Counted from the first letter of the stretch, positions 45,877 to 55,791 are shown. The stretch is DNA of 64,000 nucleotides from Methylotenera oryzisoli (GCA_945881735.1 CAMCVF010000002.1:1-64000); one strand, 5' to 3'. Numbers and translations are program-made. The notes: generated by a model from the letters alone, not told the origin.

Positions 45877-46881
45877 TTAACTCTCTAACTTAGTCAAACT
45901 ATTCACAAATTTTTGAAGTTCTGGCGGCAATGGCGCAACCAAATTTAGTTTTTCAGCAGAAACAGGATGCCGTAAATTTGTTTCAGCAGAATGTAAAAAC
46001 ATGCGTTTTAAGCCTTTTTTCTGCAACGCTTTGTTGTTGGCAAAATCGCCGTATTTATCATCGCCTACAATCGGAAAGCCCAAATGCGCTAACTGCACGC
46101 GCAACTGATGCGTGCGTCCTGTAATCAATTGCGCTTCTAGCAAACTAAAGCCAACAAACGCTTGATTTAAATAAAAGATAGTTTCAGAATGCTGCGCTTG
46201 ATCATATTTATCTTTTGATTTATCGGTCACCACATTCACGCGGCGCTCGCCATTGGGCAATAAATACTTTTGTAAATCCAGCGACACACGTTTTTTCTTT
46301 TCAGTCCACTCGCCTGCAACCATCATTAAATATCGCTTATCGGTTTGGTTGTTGCGAATCATTTCATGCAAAGCTACTAATGCCACACGTTTTTTGGCTA
46401 GCATTAATATTCCAGAAGTCTCTCTATCTAGCCTATGCACCAATTCTAAAAACTTGGCTTTGGGACGCTCCATGCGCAATTGCTCAATGACACCGCGGCT
46501 AACGCCACTGCCACCATGCACAGCAAAGCCAGCAGGCTTATCAATAATTAGCAGAGCGTCATCTTCAAAAATAATCGTGCTTTCCAATACCGATGTTGCG
46601 GGCAGACTAATCACTTCTTTATCGTTTGCTGCAACGCGAATCGGCGGCACCCTCACAATGTCGCCGACGATTAACTTATATGAGGCATCAATTCTGCCTT
46701 TGTTTACACGAACTTCACCACTGCGCAAAATGCGATATACATGGCTTTTTGGAACGCCTTTCAGAATTTTGGTTAAAAAATTATCAATTCGCTGCCCTTC
46801 TGACGCATCATCTACAGTAATATTGGCTGCTGCATGCGCACCAATTTGGTTTTCTGGGGGATAATTTTGTTCTATTTGCAT
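45877..46881 (-). CDS. rluC: 23S rRNA pseudouridine synthase RluC
   Basis: A 334-residue protein. The N-terminal S4 domain (RIDNFLTKILKGVPKSHVYRILRSGEVRVN) is followed by a catalytic RluA-type domain with HRLDRETSGILMLAKK carrying the catalytic Asp. QLITGRTHQLRVQLAHLGFPIVGDDKYG is also conserved. It modifies U955, U2504 and U2580 of 23S rRNA in E. coli. It is divergent from rne, a conserved pairing. Confidence 0.94.
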   Translation of the reverse strand: MQIEQNYPPENQIGAHAAANITVDDASEGQRIDNFLTKILKGVPKSHVYRILRSGEVRVNKGRIDASYKLIVGDIVRVPPIRVAANDKEVISLPATSVLESTIIFEDDALLIIDKPAGFAVHGGSGVSRGVIEQLRMERPKAKFLELVHRLDRETSGILMLAKKRVALVALHEMIRNNQTDKRYLMMVAGEWTEKKKRVSLDLQKYLLPNGERRVNVVTDKSKDKYDQAQHSETIFYLNQAFVGFSLLEAQLITGRTHQLRVQLAHLGFPIVGDDKYGDFANNKALQKKGLKRMFLHSAETNLRHPVSAEKLNLVAPLPPELQKFVNSLTKLES

Positions 46882-47281
46882 GTTTAATTTTTGCTTATAA
46901 AAGGGATTACGCCTATAATCATTCCGTTATTGAATTAATAGGCTTATTTAGCTTTTATACAATTGACGAGCATATAGTACATCTATTAAAAATATTTATT
47001 TTTAACTCAATATTATATGAACAATATTTTGGCTAATACCGCTCGCCATATTTTTAAGTAGCGATAAAAAAATTGCGCTCTAGACGCCGCAGACAAATAA
47101 TATAAACGTGACTAAAGTTACTGAATATTGAATTTTAACGGATATTATGATAAACCAAACACAAAACGTTTGATATCAATTTAAAGATACTAAGTTTTAA
47201 GATGCAGGTGCATTTAATTTTAACCCATTCATTGCAACAAATTATTTTTTACAGATGCGAACTGCAATGAAAAACGCGATC

Positions 47282-47305
47282 GGCGTTAGATTAATAATCT
47301 TAGCC
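47282..47305 (+). other. Hairpin in rne upstream region
   Basis: GGC...AGATT pairs with AATCT...GCC around AAT, with one bulge and one mismatch. It could be part of an rne leader if transcription starts far upstream. Confidence 0.25.
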
Positions 47306-47350
47306 AGACGCTGCTGCAATGCCAAAACATGCTTAATTTAGCGCACTACT

Positions 47351-47390
47351 TTATAGTTCAGTCTATATCTATTTATAGTCCAATCTATAT
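47351..47390. repeat. Two 18-bp direct repeats upstream of rne
   Basis: TTATAGTTCAGTCTATAT (47351-47368) and TTATAGTCCAATCTATAT (47373-47390) are identical at 16/18 and spaced 22 bp, about two helical turns. They lie immediately before a possible -10 at 47396. A regulator-binding or bent-DNA element is plausible. Confidence 0.5.
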
Positions 47391-47494
47391 AACTCGATAA
47401 TGCGCATTACATCTATATTCCTTTTAATTCAGCGCTTTAGCTAACTTTATCCAAGTAAACACTGTCTGCATTGCTCTGAGCGCGGGAGCAATCA

Positions 47495-50191
47495 ATGAAA
47501 CGCATGTTATTTAATGCAACGCAATCCGAAGAACTTCGCGTTGCAATCGTAGACGGGCAAAAACTCGTCGATTTAGACATAGAACACGCGGGTAAAGAGC
47601 AACGTAAAAGTAATATTTACAAAGGCGTTATTACCCGTGTAGAGCCATCCTTGGAAGCCGCTTTTGTCGATTACGGCATGGAGCGCCATGGCTTTTTACC
47701 TTTTAAAGAAATCTCACGCAGCTACTATTCAGAGAAATCTGAAGGAGGCAAAACGCGTATTCAAGATGTGATTAAAGAAGGTCAAGAATTAATCGTTCAA
47801 GTGGATAAAGATGAGCGCGGTAATAAAGGCGCTGCTTTGACTACTTACATCTCACTGGCTGGTCGCTATCTAGTATTGATGCCAAACAATCCGCGTGGCG
47901 GAGGTGTATCACGCCGTATTGAGGGCGAAGATCGTAACGAATTACGTGATGTGATGGCGCAATTAGAAGTCCCAAACGGCATGAGCATTATTGCGCGTAC
48001 CGCAGGCATTGGCCGTAATGCTGAAGAATTACAGTGGGATTTAAACTACCTAACGCAATTATGGACAGCGGTTGAAGAAGCGTCACACATTCAACCTGGC
48101 GCGTTTTTAATCTACCAGGAAGGCAGCCTTGTAATTCGCGCCATTCGCGATTACTTTAGTGCCGATATTGGTGAGATTCTAATCGACACGCCAGATGTGC
48201 ATGAGCAAGCTGTTCAGTTTATGAACCACGTGATGCCAGGCAATGTCGCACGTGTTAAATTGTATCAAGACGAAATTCCACTATTCTCACGTTTTCAAAT
48301 TGAGCATCAAATTGAATCGGCTTTTTCACGGGAAGTACGCCTGCCCTCTGGTGGTGCGATTGTGATTGACCACACTGAAGCTTTAGTTTCTGTAGACGTT
48401 AACTCTGGCCGTTCAATTAAGGGCGCCGATATTGAACAAACTGCATTCAACACCAACCTAGAAGCAGCTGAAGAAGTGGCGCGCCAATTGCGCTTGCGTG
48501 ACCTTGGCGGCTTGGTAGTGATTGACTTTATTGATATGGAAAGCCAACGCAATCAGCGCGAAGTAGAAAATACATTACGCGATGCTTTACATGCTGACCG
48601 TGCACGCGTACAAACGGGGAAAATTTCACGCTTTGGTTTATTAGAGCTATCACGCCAACGTTTACGCCCAAGCTTAGGCGAAACTAATCATGCAGCCTGC
48701 CCGCGCTGTAGCGGCACAGGCCATATCCGTGGTATCGAATCGACTGCATTGCATATCTTGCGTATTACGCAAGAAGAGGCCATGAAAGACAATAGCGCTA
48801 TTATTCAAGTGCAATTGCCAGTAGAAGCAGCGACATTCTTGCTAAACGAAAAACGTTCCGATATTCACAAAATTGAGCAACGCATGGGTGTTGAAGTGGT
48901 GTTGATTCCTAACGTGCATTTGGAAACGCCTAATTACAGCATCACTCGCATTAAATCAGATGATGTTAATGAAGATACTTCACAAGCTAGCTACAAAATG
49001 GTTGAATTGCCAGCCGAAACAGCCTACGAGCGCGGCCTGAATGAAGACGCAAAACCTAAAGCGGCAGAAGCATTAGTAAAAGGCATTAAAACAACCACAT
49101 CTGCACCAATAGTAGAACAAAACCCAGAGCTAAAAGCATCAGAAACTCCAGCTTTAATTGCGAAAGTATCTATTTTTGGTCGCATTAAACAATGGATCTC
49201 TGGTAAGAGTAAAACAGAAGCCACGCCAGCTGTTACCGAAACCTCTACACGCGAAACCAAAGATGGTGCCCGTGGTAACAATGATCGCAATCGTAATAAT
49301 AATCGCGACCGTGATCGTAACCGTAACCGCAATGCCAATAATCGTGACCGCAACAATACTTCAGGCAACTTAGCTAATACTGACAAAACGCAGCAACAGC
49401 AAGCAAAACCGCAACAAGCTAAGCAAGAACGTCAAGAGCGTCCGCATCGTCAAGATAGAGCAGACAATAGAAATATTGAGGCTAAGACAGATGCACGTAC
49501 AGAGGTAGTTGAAAAGGTCGATTCAATACTTGTAGCTGTTGGCTTGCCAAATGAAGCGGCTAATAATGCAAATCAGACAACACGTCCAGAGCGTGGTGGC
49601 CGCCGAAGTCGCGGTGGTCGCAATCGTAACAAAAATCGTGATGTTAACCGTGAACAAGACCGCGACCTAGATTCAGCTTCTCGAGCATTTGTTCCAAATG
49701 ACGCGGTTGCGGATACAAGTCCAATCGTGGTTAAAGTAGAAGCAGTTGCCCCAACTGTTTCAGTTAACGATGTAAATGAAGCGCCTGCAAAAGAAACCAA
49801 AGTAGTAGAAACAATAGCAAAGGTGGAAAAAGCGCAAAAGCCTGCTAAACCAAAGGCGCAAAAATCGATTGCAGTGGATGCGAATATTGAAATGGTCAGC
49901 ACCAAAAAAGTAGCGGTTGATGAAACGACTACTCAAGTTTCAGCTGAAAAACCAACTAAACCAAAAGCGGCTAAAAAACCAGCTCGTAAAGCTGCTAAAG
50001 CTGTAGATTTAGGTGCCGATTTAAGCCTAGGTGGTTTGCAATTGGTTGAAACCAAAGATGATGCAAAAACAGCTACTCCTTCTGAAGAACCAGCAAAACC
50101 AAAAGCACTGCGTAAAGCGCCTAACTGGAAGAAAACAGCAGAATCACAATCGGACAATGCACCCCTAGTAATGGTAGAAACACAGAAGTAA
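47495..50191 (+). CDS. rne: Ribonuclease E
   Basis: An 898-residue endoribonuclease. It starts with the conserved [21 protein letters not shown]. The S1 RNA-binding domain spans about 35-125. The DNase I-like catalytic core contains [10 protein letters not shown] and VVIDFIDM (the two Mg-binding Asp). The Zn-link CPRCSGTG is at about 406. Residues beyond about 510 are unstructured, with an Arg/Asn/Asp-rich RNA-binding stretch and Lys/Pro/Ala-rich repeats; this is the degradosome-scaffold region. GGGAG lies 8 nt upstream of the ATG. Confidence 0.96.
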   Translation: MKRMLFNATQSEELRVAIVDGQKLVDLDIEHAGKEQRKSNIYKGVITRVEPSLEAAFVDYGMERHGFLPFKEISRSYYSEKSEGGKTRIQDVIKEGQELIVQVDKDERGNKGAALTTYISLAGRYLVLMPNNPRGGGVSRRIEGEDRNELRDVMAQLEVPNGMSIIARTAGIGRNAEELQWDLNYLTQLWTAVEEASHIQPGAFLIYQEGSLVIRAIRDYFSADIGEILIDTPDVHEQAVQFMNHVMPGNVARVKLYQDEIPLFSRFQIEHQIESAFSREVRLPSGGAIVIDHTEALVSVDVNSGRSIKGADIEQTAFNTNLEAAEEVARQLRLRDLGGLVVIDFIDMESQRNQREVENTLRDALHADRARVQTGKISRFGLLELSRQRLRPSLGETNHAACPRCSGTGHIRGIESTALHILRITQEEAMKDNSAIIQVQLPVEAATFLLNEKRSDIHKIEQRMGVEVVLIPNVHLETPNYSITRIKSDDVNEDTSQASYKMVELPAETAYERGLNEDAKPKAAEALVKGIKTTTSAPIVEQNPELKASETPALIAKVSIFGRIKQWISGKSKTEATPAVTETSTRETKDGARGNNDRNRNNNRDRDRNRNRNANNRDRNNTSGNLANTDKTQQQQAKPQQAKQERQERPHRQDRADNRNIEAKTDARTEVVEKVDSILVAVGLPNEAANNANQTTRPERGGRRSRGGRNRNKNRDVNREQDRDLDSASRAFVPNDAVADTSPIVVKVEAVAPTVSVNDVNEAPAKETKVVETIAKVEKAQKPAKPKAQKSIAVDANIEMVSTKKVAVDETTTQVSAEKPTKPKAAKKPARKAAKAVDLGADLSLGGLQLVETKDDAKTATPSEEPAKPKALRKAPNWKKTAESQSDNAPLVMVETQK

Positions 50192-50210
50192 TGAACAATT
50201 AATAGCAATA

Positions 50211-50241
50211 AATAAAGCCCAGCTAAATGCTGGGCTTTATT
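50211..50241. terminator. Bidirectional terminator between rne and crcB
   Basis: AATAAAGCCCAGC (50211-50223) pairs perfectly with GCTGGGCTTTATT (50229-50241) around TAAAT: a 13-bp stem between two convergent genes. Confidence 0.9.
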
Positions 50242-50251
50242 ACGTCTAAAT

Positions 50252-50641
50252 TTAATGTTTAAAATACTGTATCAACATAAAACCAAGAGCAGTCATCAAC
50301 AAGCTACCAATCACATGGCTGGCAATATGGCTAAAAGCCCAAGCATATTGTTGTTTATGTAAAAAATTAAACGCCTCTGCCGAAAAGGCTGAAAAGGTGG
50401 TTAAGCCGCCTAAAAAACCTGTCATTACAAATAAGCGCAATTCATGTTGATGTGGCGTAGTTATAAAATAAGCCAATGCCATGCCCATTAATAAGCCACC
50501 ACTTAAGTTGGCGATTAAAGTGCCCATCGGCAACATACTGGCATTAAGCGCGATTCCTAGACCCCAACGTACCCAAGCCCCTAAAGCTGCACCACCACCT
50601 ACTGCTAGCCATTGTGATGCTAAAAATTTTCCTATCGCCAT
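50252..50641 (-). CDS. crcB: Fluoride efflux channel CrcB/Fluc
   Basis: A 129-residue membrane protein with four transmembrane segments. It has the family motifs GAALGAWVRWGLG (helix 1), PMGTLIANLSGGLLMGM (Asn for the channel) and GFLGGLTTFSAFSAEA (Thr/Phe box lining the fluoride path). A homodimeric F- channel. The ATG at 50641 matches family length. No fluoride riboswitch was recognised in the 95 bp upstream. Confidence 0.92.
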   Translation of the reverse strand: MAIGKFLASQWLAVGGGAALGAWVRWGLGIALNASMLPMGTLIANLSGGLLMGMALAYFITTPHQHELRLFVMTGFLGGLTTFSAFSAEAFNFLHKQQYAWAFSHIASHVIGSLLMTALGFMLIQYFKH

Positions 50642-50736
50642 ATTTTGCTTTCTGTTTAAAAATAATTTACCTATTAAAAAATAGAGCACTTAGCCACTAT
50701 AATAGGCAATATACCCATTTATTTGAAGAGAATATT

Positions 50737-52197
50737 TTGCGCGTTTTATTTGCCACCTCTGAAGCCTTCCCTCTTATTAAAACTGGCGGCCTTGCTGATG
50801 TTAGCGGTGCGTTACCCAAAGCGATTAGACAGTTAAGTACGTTTAAGGGTGATATTAAGTTAGTCATGCCTGGCTATAGCGCTGTTTTAGCTAAACTTAA
50901 ACATGTTGAAACAATTGCCAATATCGATGTGCTTGGCGAAACATGTACAATTTTGACGGGCACAATACCCGGCACTGTTTTAGATGTGATTGCCATTAAA
51001 AATGAAGCGCTGTATGAACGTGCTGGCGGCCCATACTCGGATGAAAATGGCAAAGACTGGCTAGATAATGCCTTGCGTTTTGGTGTGCTATCACGCGTAG
51101 CAAGCTTGCTGTGTAGCGCGAACAGTCCACTACCCAATTGGCAGCCAGATTTGATTCAATGCAATGACTGGCAAACAGGCCTAGCACCTGCCTACATGAA
51201 ACTACTAGACAACTCTACAACCAAGTCTATTTTTAGCATTCACAATTTGGCGTTTCAGGGTAATTTTCATGCGAATTGGCTCACTAGGCTTGAGCTTCCT
51301 GCGGCCCATTTTCAAATCAATGGGTTTGAATACTTTGAACAAATTTCGTTTTTAAAGGCAGGACTTTTTTACGCCGATCAACTAAGTACTGTTAGTCCAA
51401 CCTATGCACAAGAAATTCAAACGGAAAGCTTAGGCTTTGGCTTGCAAGGTCTACTACAAACGCGAAGCAACGATTTAACGGGCATTTTAAACGGAATAGA
51501 TACGCAAGAATGGAATCCTGAGCTTGATACGCATCTGCCCAAAAATTACAGTAATCAACGCATTACTGGCAAATCAGCCGTTAAAAAAAAATTACAACAA
51601 CAACTAGGGTTTCAAATTGATGCACACGCCCCATTATTGGGCATCGTCAGTCGACTTACGCATCAAAAAGGATTGGATTTATTACCATCCATCATGCCAC
51701 AACTCATTAATCAAGGTTGCCAATTTGTTATTTTAGGCAGTGGTGATAAAGCATTAGAAGCGAGCTTTACCGATTTAGCAAAACGCTTTTCTGATCAAGT
51801 CAGCATGAATATTGGCTATCACGAACATCTATCACATAACATCATTGCAGGTGCTGATATCTTTATAATGCCATCGCGTTTTGAACCTTGCGGTTTAAAT
51901 CAATTATATGGGCTAGCTTATGGAACACCCCCAATCGTAACGGCTACAGGCGGATTGGCGGACTCGGTAACCGATACCAATGACGCAACATTTAAGAATA
52001 ATACGGCGACTGGTTTTGTGTTGAAATCTGTCACTTCAGCATCACTTTTGACCACTATTCAGCGTGCGCTAAAAATCTGGAAAGACAAAACGGATTGGCG
52101 TAAGATTCAGAAAAATGGCATGAGTCGCGAGGTCAGTTGGGAGTTTAGCGCGCAGTTTTATTTAGATTTGTATAAAAAAACGCTATCAACGCATTAG
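50737..52197 (+). CDS. glgA: Glycogen synthase
   Basis: A 486-residue GT5 enzyme. The ADP-glucose-binding LIKTGGLADVSGALPKA is near the N-terminus. FSIHNLAFQGNF, LNGIDTQEWNPELD and the C-terminal MPSRFEPCGLNQLYGLAYGTPPIV (catalytic Glu) follow. It elongates glycogen from ADP-glucose. TTG at 50737 is chosen because family proteins begin M-R-V-L-x-x-x-S-E; the frame is open 41 codons further upstream without conserved sequence. It is separated from the glgC/glgB cluster by about 9 kb. Confidence 0.92.
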   Translation: MRVLFATSEAFPLIKTGGLADVSGALPKAIRQLSTFKGDIKLVMPGYSAVLAKLKHVETIANIDVLGETCTILTGTIPGTVLDVIAIKNEALYERAGGPYSDENGKDWLDNALRFGVLSRVASLLCSANSPLPNWQPDLIQCNDWQTGLAPAYMKLLDNSTTKSIFSIHNLAFQGNFHANWLTRLELPAAHFQINGFEYFEQISFLKAGLFYADQLSTVSPTYAQEIQTESLGFGLQGLLQTRSNDLTGILNGIDTQEWNPELDTHLPKNYSNQRITGKSAVKKKLQQQLGFQIDAHAPLLGIVSRLTHQKGLDLLPSIMPQLINQGCQFVILGSGDKALEASFTDLAKRFSDQVSMNIGYHEHLSHNIIAGADIFIMPSRFEPCGLNQLYGLAYGTPPIVTATGGLADSVTDTNDATFKNNTATGFVLKSVTSASLLTTIQRALKIWKDKTDWRKIQKNGMSREVSWEFSAQFYLDLYKKTLSTH

Positions 52198-52205
52198 GGT
52201 AAAAA

Positions 52206-52223
52206 GTTGGCACGGCTGATGCT
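52206..52223 (+). promoter_or_regulatory. Sigma-54 (RpoN) promoter
   Basis: GTTGGCACGGCTGATGCT has GG at 52209-52210 and GC at 52221-52222 with exactly 10 nt between, matching TGGCAC-N5-TTGC at all but one consensus base (A for T in TTGC). It is intergenic, 9 bp after the glgA stop, and points to a predicted start at about 52234, just upstream of a compact terminator-ended RNA. The required enhancer-binding protein site was not identified. Confidence 0.7.
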
Positions 52224-52233
52224 TAATTATAAT

Positions 52234-52300
52234 TAAGCTTCTCCAAAGCTAGCTTCTCCTCCCTAGGGGTATAACCTATTCGTTATGCCCCCTTTTTTTG
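52234..52300 (+). ncRNA. Candidate sigma-54-dependent small RNA with anti-SD motifs
   Basis: A predicted RNA of about 65 nt from the sigma-54 start to the terminator. Hairpin 1 is AGCTT (52236-52240) with AAGCT (52246-52250) and a CTCCA loop. A single-stranded AGCTTCTCCTCCCT (52251-52264) follows, then the terminator stem. AGCTTCTCC occurs twice. The CUCC/CUCCUCCC segments are complementary to Shine-Dalgarno sequences, as in CUCCUCCC-type regulatory sRNAs. No peptide frame is evident. Expression and targets are untested. Confidence 0.55.
52266..52299 (+). terminator. Strong terminator between glgA and orn
   Basis: GGGGTATAAC (52266-52275) pairs with GTTATGCCCC (52282-52291), one G-T pair, loop CTATTC, then C and seven T's. 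It ends the candidate sRNA and probably glgA readthrough. Confidence 0.9.
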
Positions 52301-52342
52301 GGCGGGAATTACAAGTTATTTTTCACAAAAATTGATAACAAC

Positions 52343-52915
52343 TTACTTAACTATAAAATGTTCGCGATAATATTTAAGCTCATCAATTGATTCGTAAATA
52401 TCGGCAAGGGCTTCATGCTTACTGGTTTTTTTAAATCCCGAGTAAATGCTTGGTTTCCAGCGACGCGCAAGCTCTTTAAAAACGCTCACATCTAAATTGC
52501 GGTAATGAAAAAAACTTTCTAAATCTGGCATATACCGTGCCATAAATCGTCTATCTTGGCAGATAGAATTGCCACACATGGGCGATTTACCTTCAGGCAC
52601 ATATTGCTTTAAAAAGGCAATCATCTGCTCAGTAGCCACCTGCTCATCTAAGGTTGAGGCTTTTACTTTTTCAATCAAGCCACTACGACCGTGTGTGCCT
52701 TTATTCCAAGCATCCATGCCTTCTAAGACGCTATCGGCTTGATGGATGACTAACACTGGTGATTCACCTAGTACATTTAAATCTGCGTCGGTTACCACGG
52801 CAGCAAGCTCCAAGATACGGTCACTGTCAGGCAGCAACCCGCTCATTTCCATGTCTAACCAAATTAAGTTGTCATTTGATTTTAAATTGTCTTTATTGCT
52901 GCTTAAAGCGGACAT
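52343..52915 (-). CDS. orn: Oligoribonuclease
   Basis: A 190-residue DEDDh 3'-5' exonuclease. The motifs are WLDMEMSGL (Exo I), [19 protein letters not shown] (Exo II region) and [19 protein letters not shown] (Exo III). It degrades 2-5 nt RNA fragments, including pGpG. ATG 52915 is chosen because GGAAA lies at proper distance; in-frame ATGs at 52918 and 52927 are alternatives. Confidence 0.94.
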   Translation of the reverse strand: MSALSSNKDNLKSNDNLIWLDMEMSGLLPDSDRILELAAVVTDADLNVLGESPVLVIHQADSVLEGMDAWNKGTHGRSGLIEKVKASTLDEQVATEQMIAFLKQYVPEGKSPMCGNSICQDRRFMARYMPDLESFFHYRNLDVSVFKELARRWKPSIYSGFKKTSKHEALADIYESIDELKYYREHFIVK

Positions 52916-53037
52916 CATGATTTCCATTAATTCGATTAAAATATTTAAATTATCGCACTTTATTTGAACGTATAGCGCTCAAATGCTTCACAATAACATA
53001 ATATTTAATTTTTAATGTTTTGGCGATTAACTCTATT

Positions 53038-54288
53038 ATGGCATCTACACTAACTTTTGTTTTCGTTTTCTTGCTGATCTCCACTTCGGCTATCCGCATC
53101 TGGTTGGGCTCACGTCATATTAGTTATGTGCAATCTAACCGCGTCGCCGTGCCAAAAGCGTTTGCGGGCAATATTAGTTTAGAAGCGCACCAAAAAGCCG
53201 CTGATTATTCATCAGCCAAAACTAAATTGGCACTAATCGAAACTGCTGCCCAAGCATTACTATTAGCCGTACTCACCATAGGTGGCGGCCTCCAGTTTAT
53301 TGACAACACCTGGTTTAACTTATTGCCAGCTCACGAAATTATTCGTGGAGCATTAGTGATTTGTTCGGCTATGCTGTTAAGCAGTGTTATTGACATCCCA
53401 TTTGATTATTACAAAATATTTACCATTGATGAGCAGTTTGGCTTTAATAAAATGACGCCCGCCATGTTTTTTAACGACATGCTTAAACACAGTCTGGTTG
53501 GCTTGGCTTTGGGCGCGCCCATTTTATTTGCCGCCTTATGGTTAATGCAAGGCGCAGGTGAGTATTGGTGGTTATACTTATGGGTGGTATGGAGTGTATT
53601 TAATATTGTCATGTTAGCCGTTTATCCAACCTTTATTGCACCGCTATTTAATAAATTTACTCCATTGACTGATGAAACACTCAAAACGCGTATTGAAGCC
53701 CTACTCACAAAATGCGGATTTAAATCGCAAGGTTTGTTTGTGATGGATGGTTCTACTCGCTCTGGTCATGGCAACGCCTACTTTACAGGCTTTGGTAGCA
53801 GCAAACGCGTAGTGTTTTTTGATACATTGTTAAGCAGATTGAATACAGAAGAAATTGAAGCAGTTCTTGCCCATGAGCTTGGTCACTTTAAGCATCATCA
53901 CGTGTTTAAACGTATCGCTATGTTGTTTTTTATGAGCTTTATTGGCTTAGCATTGCTTGGCTGGTTAATGAACCAAACTTGGTTTTACAATGGTTTAGGG
54001 GTTACGGAAATGAGCAAACATATGGCCTTGTTATTGTTTTTATTGGTTTCGCCCGTATTCTTATTTTTGCTTCGTCCTTTAATGGCGAGCTATTCTCGTA
54101 AAAATGAATTTGAGGCCGATGACTATGCTGCTAAGCATGCCAATGCCAAACATTTGGTTGCAGCCTTGGTTAAATTGTACCGTGATAACGCCTCAACCTT
54201 AACTCCAGACCCCTTGCACTCTGCGTTTTATGACTCGCATCCTCCTGCAAGCATTCGTATTTCAAAATTAGCACCTTATACAAGCTAA
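53038..54288 (+). CDS. M48 family metallopeptidase (STE24/HtpX-like)
   Basis: A 416-residue integral membrane zinc protease. There are about six hydrophobic segments, an N-terminal CAAX-protease-1-type domain (FTIDEQFGFNKMTPAMFFNDMLK), the zinc motif HELGHFKHHH at about residue 280, and a downstream EFEADDYAAKHA with the third ligand Glu. Bacterial STE24 homologues act in membrane protein quality control. ATG 53038 is preferred over TTG 53020. It stands divergent from orn. Confidence 0.9.
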   Translation: MASTLTFVFVFLLISTSAIRIWLGSRHISYVQSNRVAVPKAFAGNISLEAHQKAADYSSAKTKLALIETAAQALLLAVLTIGGGLQFIDNTWFNLLPAHEIIRGALVICSAMLLSSVIDIPFDYYKIFTIDEQFGFNKMTPAMFFNDMLKHSLVGLALGAPILFAALWLMQGAGEYWWLYLWVVWSVFNIVMLAVYPTFIAPLFNKFTPLTDETLKTRIEALLTKCGFKSQGLFVMDGSTRSGHGNAYFTGFGSSKRVVFFDTLLSRLNTEEIEAVLAHELGHFKHHHVFKRIAMLFFMSFIGLALLGWLMNQTWFYNGLGVTEMSKHMALLLFLLVSPVFLFLLRPLMASYSRKNEFEADDYAAKHANAKHLVAALVKLYRDNASTLTPDPLHSAFYDSHPPASIRISKLAPYTS

Positions 54289-54306
54289 TTGTTGCTTACC
54301 TAGTAA

Positions 54307-54639
54307 ATGCTGAGTGATATTACTCCATTAAGAAATTGTATATTTTGTGCGTTGCTAGCCTACGGTTTCAATGCGCAAGCAGACGAATTATTTGCTAAAG
54401 CGGATACTAATGCAGGCAAAGCCTTACACAGTCAACACTGCATTAGATGTCATGCCAGTAGCTTTGGCGGCGATGGATCTGCCATTTACACCCGCGAAAA
54501 TACAATTGTGAAATCATCTAAAGGCTTGCTAGAGCAAGTGCGTAATTGCAGCACTATGCTTGGCTTAAAATGGTTTGATGATGAAGAGCTTAATGTTGCC
54601 GGCTATCTAAATCAGAATTACTATAAATTTGATCATTAA
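54307..54639 (+). CDS. Small class I cytochrome c
   Basis: A 110-residue exported protein. The signal peptide ends near FNAQADE, then a single haem-binding CIRCH (about residues 38-42). The sixth-ligand Met is probably in STMLGLKW. A monohaem electron carrier; the partner is not known. It starts 18 bp after the M48 peptidase gene and ends 24 bp before rsgA, so the three may be co-transcribed. Confidence 0.88.
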   Translation: MLSDITPLRNCIFCALLAYGFNAQADELFAKADTNAGKALHSQHCIRCHASSFGGDGSAIYTRENTIVKSSKGLLEQVRNCSTMLGLKWFDDEELNVAGYLNQNYYKFDH

Positions 54640-54663
54640 CTACTTTTTGAAAATTATCCATTA

Positions 54664-55530
54664 ATGCCGCAAGGTCTAGTTGTATCTTCTTACGGCAAAC
54701 GGTATGAGATTGAACTTGCTGATAAATCACGTATTAGTTGTGTCACGCGAGGCAAAAAAAATGACCTAGCCTGCGGTGACCAAGTAAATATCAAGCTTAC
54801 GGCAACTGCCGAAGGCGTTGTGGAGTCTAGTTTAACCCGCACTAGCTTGCTTTACCGCAGCAACACCATCAAAAGCAAAATATTAGCCTCCAACGTCACA
54901 CAGATTGTGATTGTACTTGCGACGCAACCCAGCTTTTATGAGGCGCTATTAAATCGGTGCTTAATTGCAGCAGAAGCGGCCAGTATCGCGCCACTAATCG
55001 TTTTAAATAAATGCGATTTACCGGATATTGATAACGCTAAATCAAAGCTCCAACTATATACAGACCTAGGTTATAAAGTAGTGCATCTATCTGCTAAACA
55101 AGATATTCACATTATGAGACAATACCTAACTAATCATCAAAGTGTTTTGGTGGGTCAATCAGGAATGGGAAAATCTACTATAATCAATGCATTACTACCT
55201 CATATGAATGTAAAAACTCAAAATATTAGCACCGTTCTTGATAGCGGAAAACACACAACAACAGCAACACACTTATATCATTTAAACGAATCAAGTAACT
55301 TAATTGACTCGCCAGGCTTACAAGAGTTTGGTTTAAATCATTTATCAAATGAGCAAATCGAACTGGCTTTTAAAGAGTTCAGGCCTTTTCTAGGTAAGTG
55401 CCGATTTAACAATTGTAGGCACTCACACGAGCCAGATTGCGCTGTGCTTAACGCTGTTAAAGCCGACAAAATAACAACAACTCGACTGAGGTTTTATCAG
55501 CAACTTTCACTTGAATTATCTTTAAATTAA
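54664..55530 (+). CDS. rsgA: Ribosome small subunit-dependent GTPase A
   Basis: A 288-residue circularly permuted GTPase. An N-terminal OB fold comes first. The G motifs then appear in permuted order: G4 VLNKCDLPD, G1 VGQSGMGKSTIINALLP, G3 DSPGLQEFG. A C-terminal zinc-binding CRFNNCRHSHEPDCAV follows. It assists late maturation of the 30S subunit. Confidence 0.94.
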   Translation: MPQGLVVSSYGKRYEIELADKSRISCVTRGKKNDLACGDQVNIKLTATAEGVVESSLTRTSLLYRSNTIKSKILASNVTQIVIVLATQPSFYEALLNRCLIAAEAASIAPLIVLNKCDLPDIDNAKSKLQLYTDLGYKVVHLSAKQDIHIMRQYLTNHQSVLVGQSGMGKSTIINALLPHMNVKTQNISTVLDSGKHTTTATHLYHLNESSNLIDSPGLQEFGLNHLSNEQIELAFKEFRPFLGKCRFNNCRHSHEPDCAVLNAVKADKITTTRLRFYQQLSLELSLN

Positions 55531-55791
55531 AAGGTCCAAAATATAACTAAATACCAGTGCGATATTATTTAGATTTCAGCAAAATTGTAAATTAATGTTC
55601 TGATGCACAAACTAGCTATTAACTGTGTTTCGTCATGATTTATTATCTGTTCAAGTCATAAATGTTAACCTATAAAAATCTCGGTCTAGATTAAATAAAT
55701 GAAAATTCATAAATGCAAAGGCTTTTAGTTTGCATAACCTATGTCTTTTAAATAGTTTGTGATTTGGGCAAAACAGCACTAATCTTCCTAA

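Larger units (their letters stand above)
46882..47494. other. Long divergent region between rluC and rne
   Basis: 613 bp without a coding frame, AT-rich. It contains a hairpin (47282-47305), two 18-bp direct repeats (47351-47390), and a 12-bp palindrome overlapping a possible -10 (GATAAT, 47396-47401). It presumably holds the rne promoter and any autoregulatory leader. Confidence 0.6.

Noticed and set aside
46253-46864. Long open frame (about 200 codons) opposite rluC
   Set aside because: It is antisense to a clear RluC gene and has low-complexity composition without homology or ribosome site.
50642-50736. Fluoride riboswitch upstream of crcB
   Set aside because: The expected conserved pseudoknot bases could not be found in the short divergent region.
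50614-50736. Extended N-terminus of glgA from an ATG at 50614
   Set aside because: It would overlap the crcB start region and has no conservation; glycogen synthases begin at the M-R-V-L-type segment coded from 50737.
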